A stretch of 64,000 bases of DNA, taken from the NCBI RefSeq assembly GCF_003576645.1, contig NC_044917.1:1834841-1898840 (forward strand), given 5' to 3'. Below the pieces are notes generated by a model that saw nothing but the letters and a program-made list of their open reading frames with translations, did no database searches and was not told where the DNA came from. The stretch is from Ipomoea triloba (lineage: Eukaryota > Streptophyta > Magnoliopsida > Solanales > Convolvulaceae). Below are positions 24,990 through 35,700 of the stretch, piece after piece. The position numbers and the translations under genes were made by a program. Numbering within the stretch: the stretch's first letter is position 1; each line of letters starts with the position of its first letter.

Positions 24990-26042
24990 CTAGTATTTTC
25001 ACCTGTGCGATGCACGGAATGGATTTGTTATAATATATTTAGAATATTTGGATCGATATATAATTGTATAAATTATAACATCAAATATTATATAGTGTAA
25101 TTGAAGATATGTTTTGGATCGATTATGTTTTATGATGTTATCCTTGTTTGAATTCGAGCAAATAATTGCTTAATTAATTGCTAATGTGTGGATGTACGCA
25201 TGCGATGCTGGAACTTTAGAGATTTTATATATCATTTTTCAGAATTTTATTGTATTACTATATTTTAAGGTACAAATGTAGTACGGATAGAATTGTATTA
25301 CCATATTTTACAATATTATGCAAAGCTTAATAGTATAGAAGTGTTTTGGGCAGGAAGTTAAAATGGAGGATTTTGTTTTTATTAATAGTATAGATTACGT
25401 TGCAGATAAATATATGTACTGTATTATTACGATTAGTAATTTTAATCTAAGAATTGTATTACGAATAGGAAAGTTGGTAAGAATATATTTTATTATGAAT
25501 TGTATTACCATATTTTAATGTACAATTGTAGTAAGGATAGAATTGTAATACCATATTTTACAATATTACGCAAACCTTAATAGTATAGGAGTGTTTTGGG
25601 CGGGAAATTAAAATGGAAGATTTTATTTTATTAATAGTATAGATTACGTTGCAGGGAAATTTATGTAATGTATTATTATGATTATAGTAGTATATGAGTA
25701 TTTTGGACGTGGAGTTAAAATGGTTGATTTTGATTTTATTAATAGTATAGGTGGAGTTAAAATGGTTGATTTTGATTTTATTAATAGTATAGATGGAGTT
25801 AAAATGGTTGATTTTGATTTTATTAATAGTATAGATTACGTTGCGGGGAAATTTATGTAATGTATTATTATGATTATAGTAGTATATGAGTATTTTGGAC
25901 GTGGAGTTAAAATGGTTGATTTTGATTTTATTAATAGTATAGGTGGAGTTAAAATGGTTGATTTTGATTTTATTAATAGTATAGATGGAGTTAAAATGGT
26001 TGATTTTGATTTTATTAATAGTATAGATATAGATAGTATAGA
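24990..26042 (-). mobile_element. Non-autonomous Helitron-like element
   Basis: Read on the minus strand it ends in a GC-rich hairpin (CCGTGCATCGCAC stem with one wobble pair), then GGTGAAAATA and CTAG at 24990-24993, with an A outside on the plus strand. The opposite end begins TCTATACTATTAATA next to T. TC start, 3' hairpin, CTAG end and insertion between A and T are Helitron hallmarks. There is no Rep/helicase coding. The interior is largely tandem repeats. The exact TC end is ambiguous because TATAGAT recurs several times. Confidence 0.6.
25250..26035. repeat. Higher-order tandem repeat with 42-bp units
   Basis: Near-identical 42-bp units containing GGAGTTAAAATGGTTGATTT and TTAATAGTATAG occur three in a row from about 25713, and again three in a row from about 25902. 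Each triplet is preceded by a shared block ending AGTATATGAGTATTTTGGAC, so the whole cassette of about 190 bp is duplicated. Older, more diverged relatives of the cassette lie at 25250-25640. Because 42 is divisible by three, one frame stays open and repeats 14 residues; I do not consider this a gene. Confidence 0.85.
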
Positions 26043-26438
26043 TTAAGATAAATATGAGTCATTCAATTAATTTTAATTCAATTAAAAATCCTATCCTATT
26101 TACTATATCACTTGAGAATTAGGAAAGATTTAACATAGGTTCCCTTATGTCTGTGTGTACGAGATGTCGAATGTTGGATATATTTGCATTGAGAAGTTTG
26201 GCAAGAACGTAGCTTCATAAATCTTAAATTAGGAAAGAATATAATTGAATTAGGATATAACCTGAGTCCTATTTCTTTTAGAATTGGAATATGACGATTC
26301 AACTATTTTTACACAGTTTCTTAGTAGATTTACATACAATTTCTTAGGCAGCAACCTTTGTTCTTATCAAAAATTCAATTCATCTTCCTCGTTTTTTCCA
26401 ACATTTTTTTTGTCACAATAAAAAAAAATTGTGACCCA

Positions 26439-26606
26439 ATGAATTCTGAATTTCATCAACGTCAGGACATGCACTTTGAGATTTTGTCTCTAACAACCTT
26501 AGAAACGCTAAATACATGCAAGGTGGTTAGTAAGGAATTAAAAGAGTTAATTGAGGATTCCTGGTTCTTGCAAAATTACACTTTGAGGACAAAAAATATA
26601 ATATGA
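26439..26606 (+). pseudogene. F-box domain remnant
   Basis: A 55-residue frame beginning MNSEFHQRQDMHF reads FEILSLTTLETLNTCKVVSK and then ELKELIEDSWFLQNYTLR. This matches the pattern of plant F-box domains (an EILSxLPxxTLxxCKxVSKxW-type helix set followed by LI and S/F), which recruit substrates to SCF ubiquitin ligases. The usual Pro after L is replaced and no C-terminal Kelch, LRR or F-box-associated domain follows before the stop. It lies between two Helitron-like elements. I read it as a truncated relic, though a tiny expressed protein is not excluded. Confidence 0.5.
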
Positions 26607-26864
26607 TTTATGTAACCATTTTATGGATTAAAAGTTCTTTTTCAATGTGAGGGCCATTTTGTGGCTCTTATTTTTATTATTCACCCATATATATACACTA
26701 TCTATCTTATTAGCAAACATACCGGATTTGTTTAATACAATATAAAGGATTTGACTTTGTAAAATATTTAATAGTATTTATAATGGTTTATAATATTTTC
26801 TATATGGAAAAAACATCCTAAAATCATTGATAAAACATAAAATATACATGTGGTATATATACTT

Positions 26865-27662
26865 ATAGAAAATTACCCTGCGATGCACGAATAAACTTTA
26901 TATATATATAGGCCGCCCCTTAACGTGCGGTCAGTACGGCCTCACCATTATATAGAAATCTGTTCAAATGTGGCCACGCCTTCCCGTGCGATCGGTGCGG
27001 TTCACACCACTCAATGTTAGAAAACACACCACAATGAAAATACAGAAAAACACCAAAAGACACACCACACACCCAAAATAATGCATCATAATTTCCCTGC
27101 CCCTAATGGTGCATTTGCTAACACTGTGTGGTGTATATTTGCATGCCTAGTGGTGTATTTTTTGGTGATGCGTACCTAATGATGCATATTTGTGCGGTGC
27201 ATTTTCTAACATTGAGTGGTATGTATTTGTATTCATAGTGGTGAGGCTGCATTGACCGCGCGTTAAGGGGCGGCCACACCTGATTATGACACTATATATA
27301 TATATAATTGATGATGAAATTATAAACAATTCTAATATTTGAAAGTGTACATTTATTTGAAATTATAAGATTTGTGTATTAGTGTTGAAATTGATTACTT
27401 AAAATTTATATTAGGAAAAGTCTAAACAAAAATTAGAAGGAAGAGCATGGCTAATTGATACTATTTTAAATAACAAAAATAAATTATAATCAAATGAAAG
27501 GAATCTCTATGTTGGCTAAGCTCTATCATAATAATAATAATTACAATCAATAATTAATATTATTCTATCATAATAATAATAATTATCATATTACTAAAAT
27601 ACCCCTACATTTGGGCGGAAAACTTTAGAGGATATTGCTTTTATATATAGTATAGATATAGA
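26865..27662 (-). mobile_element. Second Helitron-like element, interrupted by a MITE
   Basis: Its left side repeats the hairpin sequence of the first Helitron (ACCCTGCGATGCACGA), with a decayed TATAG in place of CTAG. Its right side, read in reverse, begins TCTATATCTATACTATATAT and continues AAAAGCAATATCCTC, a TC-type start. A separate inverted-repeat element sits at 26911-27278. No coding capacity. Confidence 0.5.
26911..27278. mobile_element. MITE with GGCCGCCCCTTAACG inverted termini
   Basis: The left terminus GGCCGCCCCTTAACGTGCGG and the reversed right terminus GGCCGCCCCTTAACGCGCGG match over about 37 bases with few differences. Beyond the right end the match to a relative at 46732 continues through CATAATCA, so the left end may be slightly truncated. 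The interior has many short CACACCAC and GTGGTGTAT motifs in opposite orientations. Confidence 0.7.
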
Positions 27663-28128
27663 TTATGTCAATTATCTATAAAATAATTTTCATTTTCATC
27701 CTCATTTCTCAGCAAGTGACTTTTTGAATACAACCATAATAAAGTCAAGGGCGAAAAAGGTCATTTCACAGATAATTAAGAGATAAAAATGACAACCAGT
27801 ATAATTGAAAGATGAAAAAGCTATTTCTTAATAAATCAAAGACTTAAAATGTCACCTCAAAAAAAAAAAAAAAAACAAAAACAAAAACAAAAACAATGTC
27901 CTAATGCCTTGTGACAAGCATCCAGCATTGGCCAACCCAACCCACCTTGAATCAATCATTTGTTAATTGTTATTATTAGTGTTTTTTTTTACTGAGGGAG
28001 GCAGCCATGAGCCATACATGTCACAATCAAATCATTGTATATTATACGTATATGAGTATAGAAAATGGCAGATTGGCATTGTTTCTGATTCTCCCACCTT
28101 TGTTGTCTGTATGTTTTTAGCAGCAATA

Positions 28129-28963
28129 ATGTCTTCTCTTCCCCCATCTCCTATTTCATCAGTATTCTCATCAACATCTGGTTTCATCAGAAAAGGAAAA
28201 AGTGTTGGCAGAGGTTTAGTGATGATGAGAGCCAGCAATAATCACCATGATTCCACACCTCTTCACACAGCAGGATCAGCATCTTCCAAGAACAGGATTA
28301 AGGTTTTCTTGAATCTTGAATCTTGAATCTTCTTTTCTGGTTTTCTTCATGTGTGTTCATATGTGGTTTGGTTTGGTTTGGCTGATCTTGAACAGGTCTA
28401 TGAAAATCTGGCAGAGGGTGTTGTCTGTTACAGAGATGAAAATGGGGAAATAATATGTGAAGGGTATGATGAAGGTCCAAGGCTTGATTGCCACCAAGTT
28501 TCAAGATTTTCTTGTAATTCAAGGTAGCTGTGCTCTCTGATCTGCAACTTAGTATGCAATTATGAGTTTTTTTTTTTTTTTTTTTTTTGAAAGTGTGTAC
28601 TGGATAAATTCTATTTTGTGATCCTAACCGACAAAGGATCAGCCTAAGTTGCACATAGCTGACCGGCTCAAACCATAAAGCCAAATAGGTCGCTCCTATT
28701 GAGAATTGAACTTAGAAGTTAGAACCTTGTAATTACTATGCCAACCTAACCAATTTGACTAAGGTTGCTATGCAATTATGAGTTCTGACAACATATGAAA
28801 TTGTCCCATGTTGTAGGGATTATCACTAACTACCAACTTTTTTGTTTGTGTGATCAGTAGGGTTGCAGATATGGTTGATCTTCTGGAAAGGAGTTGGCTA
28901 AAGGTGGAGGAGAGAAAAGAGCAGTTGATGGGGGAAAAGATGATGGGATGTGAAACTCTCTGA
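28129..28963 (+). CDS. Small plant-specific protein of unknown function
   Basis: Three exons, 28129-28302, 28396-28523 and 28858-28963, give 135 residues. The N-terminal half is Ser-rich and basic (MSSLPPSPISSVFSSTSG). The conserved core, in exon 2, is VYENLAEGVVCYRDENGEII followed by CEGYDEGPRL. The third exon encodes an amphipathic helix (VADMVDLLERSWLKVEERKE). I recognise this pattern from uncharacterised small plant proteins but know no function, and see no signal peptide or membrane segment. The last acceptor is a tandem CAGTAG, so isoforms with or without one Ser are possible without a frame change. Intron 2 contains a SINE. The frame is open further upstream to 27967, but the ATG at 28129 gives the more typical N-terminus. 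Confidence 0.75.
28569..28768 (-). mobile_element. SINE with perfect 16-bp target duplication, in an intron
   Basis: The element is flanked by the identical 16-mer TATGCAATTATGAGTT at 28553-28568 and 28769-28784. It starts with a run of T on the plus strand, the poly(A) tail of a minus-strand insert. At the other end, read in reverse, TTGGTTAGGTTGGCA resembles an A-box and AAGTTCAATTCTC a B-box, the internal pol III promoter of tRNA-derived SINEs. The 200-bp body has no ORF. Confidence 0.85.
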
Positions 28964-29703
28964 CTTTGTTAATTATTTACAGAGAGTTGGCTAGCTTAAG
29001 CTCATCCTGCTAATCATCAAATGTAAAGATGAACATTACAACTTAAGGCTCGTTGAACAATATATTTTTCCTCTTGCTTAGCTTTAATTTAGATTGTTAA
29101 TAAACATGTTCAAATCTAATTCAACTCCTGGTTTCCTTGTGACAAAATAGTTCTTACATAGATGAAATATCGTTTATTTTCATTGTAGACAGTGTATTTT
29201 TAAATTTGCCATGTTATGAAAAACAATTCTGAAGCCGTTGAGTCATATATCCCAAGTTACTCGACTAACGCTTTAGGGTAAGAGCAACTAGTCGAGTTCT
29301 CGAGTTGGGTGTAAATCTGTAATGGCAAAAACTGGAACACAAAACACATATCAATTCATATTTGAAGAGAAGGAATTAAAAAATGCATATATTGCACAAA
29401 ATCTGCCAAGAGTGCCAGTGAATTGAATCACATATACAATTTGCATTGGATCCTAAGACAAAGTGACAGCACAAACTAAAAAAATGTACAAAAGAAGTAT
29501 AGGCAGCCCAGCCAGCCTGCTATCTATATGGAAGAGACAATCACAGATTTAATCATATAATGCCAACTGCCTCCCAAAAGAATGGAAAAACTGTAGGGGT
29601 AGATATATATATGTATATATATGTGTATGTGATCTTAGCGAAACCGATGCAAAAAGAATTGCAAACTATATGCTTAGATGTACAAACAAGCAGATTTACA
29701 AAA
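28964..29703. other. Intergenic space between the small unknown gene and FAB1
   Basis: Contains the probable 3' untranslated regions of the two converging genes. A short AT microsatellite lies near 29601-29625. No other gene seen. Confidence 0.5.
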
Positions 29704-32700
29704 TCACTCTGCAGATGTTGAGCTGGGCATATTCTCGTCACACAATTCGGTCTGCGAGATGCTGGGAATCAGGGTGGAAGATGACCATTGATCTGGGATC
29801 ATCAGGAAATAGGTAGTCATAGCCTTCCTGAACCTCTTCTTATACTGTTTGGGTGAGATGACAGTCGGTGAAGCGTTCTTGGGGCCGCCTAGGATGCCGG
29901 AAGCTTTAACCCACGTCTCAAGATGTTTGTCCCATGTATATTGTCTCATAAAGTCAATAATCCCGAGAACCAGTTCGTGCTTCTCTTCGTCAATTCCAAC
30001 GAGTAGAGAGTAATCCATTACATCAACCGACTGCAATGTAAAAGTGAATCCAGCCAGTGAGATTCGTCATGCGTATGTTGTTGTAAATGCAAATCTATTT
30101 AACGAAATTAAATTAATTTGGTAAAACTTACCGCAAGGAAAGCAGTGTCGTTCCAGACAGCTCTCTCTAACAGCCTCTTAGCTTTGTTGCCAACAAAAAT
30201 GGGAGATGTTGGCATCGATTCAATCAAGTTCTGATCAAGCAAAACCTTGTTACTCCCACTAGAATCTGGATTGTAACGAGACCTGGAAGATCCCTTAAGG
30301 TCATACAACCGCGTAATCTTTCTTCCAAATAGAAGATTCTCCATTACCAGCACATCCATTTTGGATTCCTTCCCTCCTTTAAGATGCTTTGATGTAACCT
30401 TCATAGTTCATATAAACCAAGAGAGAGATGCTCAAGTCTCAGATTGGCACAAGCCATGGTTGAAAATGAAAAAGAATTATATATACTAATTGTCATAATA
30501 TTTCAGACTATAATATCAAATATTTTTGTCATCCATATACAAATAAAAGTTTTGCTATCTTGCCGGAAAAAAAAAAAAAAAAGAAGAAGAAGAATATAAC
30601 ATACCTGATAGATCCCCAGAATCTTAGCCAAACATGTTGGACTTCCAGAGCTTATTGACTCGGAAAGGTATTTGAAATATCCTGGAGCAAATTTAATGAA
30701 TGATTCCAGCTCGGTCTTTGTCACTTGTTTAATAATGAATCTATCATCCAAAGTCTTTGCAAAGAAGACGTTGCTCTTGCCTCCTTGGGCTCCCCACTTC
30801 TTGCAACGGCTAAGAGATCTTACAAAGTCCATCTCTGATGGGCAGCATACCCTCCTCAAAGCTTCAAAGCGCTTTGCATAATAACAAGTCACTGTATATT
30901 TTGTTTTCCCCTGTGGTCCATCATTGGCAAACGAGACTCTAGCATGCATTGTTTTTGTATATAAGAGAGGATCCAAAGTACGCGAACCAGATAAGGACAA
31001 GATACTCTCATCAGCAGATGCAATATCATCCAACGATTGAAAACCCAGGAAACTTCCTCCTGAATCGAAGGACTGCAGTGGAAAGGTAAAGTCTGCAGAT
31101 TCCTTTGGTCTGTCGAGCTCATCAGAGAGTTGGAGAATATAGTCAGGTGAAACCAGTGCATAAGATATAAGGCTTGTGGGTTCATCATCATAAATCGGTA
31201 CAACAGTATCATTAACCCCTACAGGCAGAAGCAACCTCGCACCATCTTGTGCATCTGATCCCCGGAATGATGAAATATAGACGGGGTTATACTCACCGAG
31301 TGTATCCAGTTTCTGAGCACTACCCAAAAAGTTCTTGTTCAATGACCTATAGAAGTTTATGAAAGGCATTCCTAACCAGCTCACAGAATCTTCCGTGTTT
31401 TCTAAGCCTTTGAAAGACAACAAGGAAGATACAGACAATTTAGCTACACTGAGCTCCTCTCCACTGTCTTCAACATCCAGCTTTTCTGTGACTCTATTGG
31501 TTGAAGAATCCATGGTTGCCAGATGAAGAGGTTTGCAAGGACCATCCTTTGGCGTTCCAGCACTCATATGACTTTCACCAGTCCAAGCAGCATCAAGAGT
31601 GTCAGACAAGTTCTCCATCATCGGAAACTGTCCATCAGAAAGGACTCTACGAAGGACCAGGGGATCAGATTCACTGCCGTTGATTACAAAGGAAACACTA
31701 TTTGGATTTCCGATTAGATTATTAGAATCAAAACCTACATCACCTCCTTGATTGATCTGGTTGACGTGGCAACCAGTAACCCTTTCACCACCATCATCAA
31801 GTTTTTCTCCCACTGGGACAAGATCAGAATCATACAAACTGTTGCTTGGTTCAAGAGGAATATTTGGATCACTGTACTTCTCATTATCGACATCTGAAGT
31901 ACAGACAACCTCACCATCAATACAATGGCTCACTCTATCTAAACTAGCTGCATATACCAGACGGTGGTCCCACATATAAGATTGGAAAAGTAGTTGTCTT
32001 CTCAGTCTATTAATTTCAAAAATATCAATAGCAGGTTGGCCATTTTTCACTTCTTTGTTTAAAACCTTTTCGAGTGATTCCTGCTAACAGAAAAAGCTCA
32101 TCAGAACCATCATAAGGAAAAATCTGGTTATAAGTGAATAGATAAATCTATCCCATTAATAGCATTTCTAGGACCATTATTTAAAACATAATACAATCCT
32201 ACACATCATGCTTTTAAAATGGACTTGAGTAAATTATACTCTCATCATACACTAAAGTTTTGGTACCCCAAAAAACAATGAATAAGGAAATGAAGAAAGA
32301 ACATTTAGATACAGCATCATTGGAACGATGTTGTGGATTAATTACTATAATTGACCAATTGATATATACAGATTAAGAACATCAAGAATCTATGGTCAAG
32401 ATATCAGCTTGGCCAACAATTTCATTTGATATTAGACAGAAAATATACCTCAAACTCTGCTTTCTCTTTCTGCAGCATCCCTTCCAGCTCAGTCAAATGG
32501 TGTTTAGTTTTTGATACTTTAATACTGCTGTTAAGCATAACACCACATTTTTGCTCTGCCAAATTACCAAGTGCATTGAAGACTTCAGAAAACAATAGCT
32601 CAGCTCGACCAACAACCTGTTTGATTTATAAACAATTAAAGTTGAAAGAGATCAAAATCAAGGGTGCAACATGCTCAGAAATCCCAAAGTTACATTCTTA

Positions 32701-35700
32701 TACCTCATTTACTTCTTCTTGTACCCAATCTTGATTCTCATAGTTGAAATCCAGCTTTGAAGGTGGTAGGTACACCGAATGAACATCAATTGAAGCATAG
32801 CGAAAGCAAGCAACCATTTTCCCAAAACTGCAAAAAAAAGTAATGGAATGATTAAGTTCAGAAAACATTCATCAGTGAATTTTAGAAATTCTCAGTTTCC
32901 ATTTTGGACATGTATACACTTTATTCTCACATATTTTGATAATAATAAGCAAGGTACCTACTAGTATGCTAGCAGATCATGGTGTTGTTCAGTGCATGAC
33001 AGAAGACTAATAAACACAAGGGATCCAAAGATTATTTTCTGTTTGAAAGAAACTACACGAAATCATACCCATAAAAGCGAAGGCAGTCTCTATGCAATGA
33101 GTGGCCACAGCTTGCAACCCTGCTAGCAGCTGCATGGTTTGAAAAACTAAGCTCCAAAAACTTCCCAAAGGACAAACCCCAAGCAGCATCAGACATCACC
33201 ACTCTTCGAGTTGCAGGAGGAAAGCCATTAAATCGTGGACACTTCAGGCACCTGTGCCACATCCAGATTTTTCCTTCCCTTTCACCAGGCAAAATAATTT
33301 CTTGTAGCTTCTTTACAGAAATTGTTAGGGTGCCCTGATGGTGGGTATAACACTGAACATGTGCCTCTGATGGCATCTCACATGAACGACATCGATAACC
33401 CTGTCCATAAAGTAAAAAACCATATTAGTTTCAGAAAAAAAGTCTGATGTTTTCCATAGAAAGAAGACTGGAAGGACAAGAGGTTACTTGATCAAACAAG
33501 TGGTCTCGCAGAAAACGACCCAAGGGTTTGTCAAAGTTTCCATAGTACTTGATCCGAAAAAGATGTGATCTTTCACAGACGGTCCCTTTCCACACACACC
33601 TGGATGATAAGGAAACTAAAATGCTCTGATGGTCAGATGAGGGTGGAGGAAACCCTTCCTTTGAAGAACCTGGTTCCTCATGAACATGCTTAACCTCTTG
33701 TTGCAAAGTTGGATTTGAAACTATTTGGTTAGCATCCATGTCATTACAAGTGTTTTGCACATTCTTGGATTCCATACTTTGTTCCAGGGGACCTGATGGC
33801 CTAGAATCATTTGATACAAGATGGTCTCTCAAATCTTCAAGGATATCGTTGCCTACTAAAGGTTCATCCCTGGAAGATGTTAAAGTTCTCCCCTTGGGTG
33901 CATGACAGAGGGAGGGCTCATTGGAGGAAGAGTTTGAAATACCCTGCTGAGAAGATGTAACTGAGGGAATTATGGAGTTGGTGCTAATAGCAGCGTAGAT
34001 GGTAGAAAAATCTGCTGGCTCCATTTTCTGAACACAAAGATTGGCAGTCTCTACCAGATTATTAGTGGGGACACTGAAGGACCTCTGTGGTTCACCACTG
34101 GTTGGAGGTCCCTGAGTCTTTTCACTAGAAGGGATGGTGAAACCAGGGAATGTTGAGATGGACCTGCCAACAGCCGATGTTTTATCTGGAAGTGCCACAG
34201 TAATTGGAGAACCCAAAGGAAATTCAGGAAGAGTGGCTCCCTCGTCTGCAAGAAACGATGTTTCCACAGCCAAGTGGTAAGCCGCAAAAACTGAATATTG
34301 CACTACATGCTTCACCTTCTTCAACTCATCAGTGTTGGCACCTCGGAGTAATACCTGAGTCAACCACATAACGAAAATCCATAAAAGATGAGTTTTACAG
34401 GTCACAAGCATTTAGTACACTCCGTAAAATGTCTAACAAAATCTCAGCCACATAAGAATAAATGAAAAACCACTTTGGTAATTAGTGTGAGAAGATTTTC
34501 AGATTCAAAGTACAAAAAATTTCTGGGGTATCTTTTATATATACACTTCTAGACCAAAGCAAGATACTGTAACAACTTTTTTGGGGTAATTCAACAGGGA
34601 AACGAGACTGAAGACAAGACCCTGCACAAATAATCTGGTACTGTAACATTTCTATTTGAACTCAATATTTAATATTGTTCCCATAAATGATGGTAAATAA
34701 CTTACAGTGCATCCCAATGGCTTTGGACAACCTTCAAAGTACATCAATGTCTTCATAAGCTTCTTTCCACTCTGCCCAACCACATCATGCTCTTCGGCAA
34801 ACTTCTCAACATGGAACATATCACAGTATCCCAACTTTTGTGATGACAGATGATCAATTGAAGGAACTATCTGACCACCTGTGCAACGGGCAATACGTTC
34901 CAAAAGTGGCTTTTTGATATTTAAAACTAGTGATATATCCTTTGCCAGAAGGTAGTCTTGTGCACAGCGAGAAACAGATTTCTCCACCAAGAGAACATCA
35001 GGTTGGTGTGCATCTATTTTTGCAACAGCCATCTTGAGATGATCCATTTCCTGGATTCCCCAAAACACAAAAGGTCAGTAAGATTTTTTAAACACGTTGA
35101 CACAAATTAAATGCAAATTAAGAATTCATGATCACAACCTGTTGCAATAAAGTATCGACACTTGACAAGAGGTTAGAAACCCGCTGGTATTCAAGAGCCC
35201 CGCCAAGGATCAGTATCCGAGGTTTCTCTATTTTTGATGCCATTCGCCGGTGAGCCACGTTTTTCTTACAAATAATTCCTTTGACCACCACACTATTCAA
35301 GGAGAAAATGTTTTTATATGAGAATAGAATCCATTCAAGAGAATGTATCTAATTGATGCGTAATGCCATTAAGAATAAGCTTCACAAGTAAAAAAAAAAT
35401 AAGCTGTAGAAATATGTGTAAAGCTACACAGTACACACTACAACCTCACAAGAAGCTCATACAGAAATTAGCAGCTCATTATACTATAATCTATATATAC
35501 AGTCCTAGAAATGAGGACTAGCAATGCCAGTTTATCACTAATTTGCATGATTCTTTGCGTTCTGATAAGTATATTCACCACTTTCACAAACTACATTTCA
35601 AACAGACATCTCCCTAAACTTATCATATAGCAAGATGAGCCTCTGAGAAAACTTGTGCTTACAAAGGGTAAACAGTTAGATCTTTTGGTGAACATTCACA

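Noticed and set aside
25678..25860. ORF with 14-residue repeats (VKMVDFDFINSI)
   Set aside because: It arises because 42-bp satellite units are divisible by three. No start context, domain or conservation, and it sits in a Helitron-like repeat.
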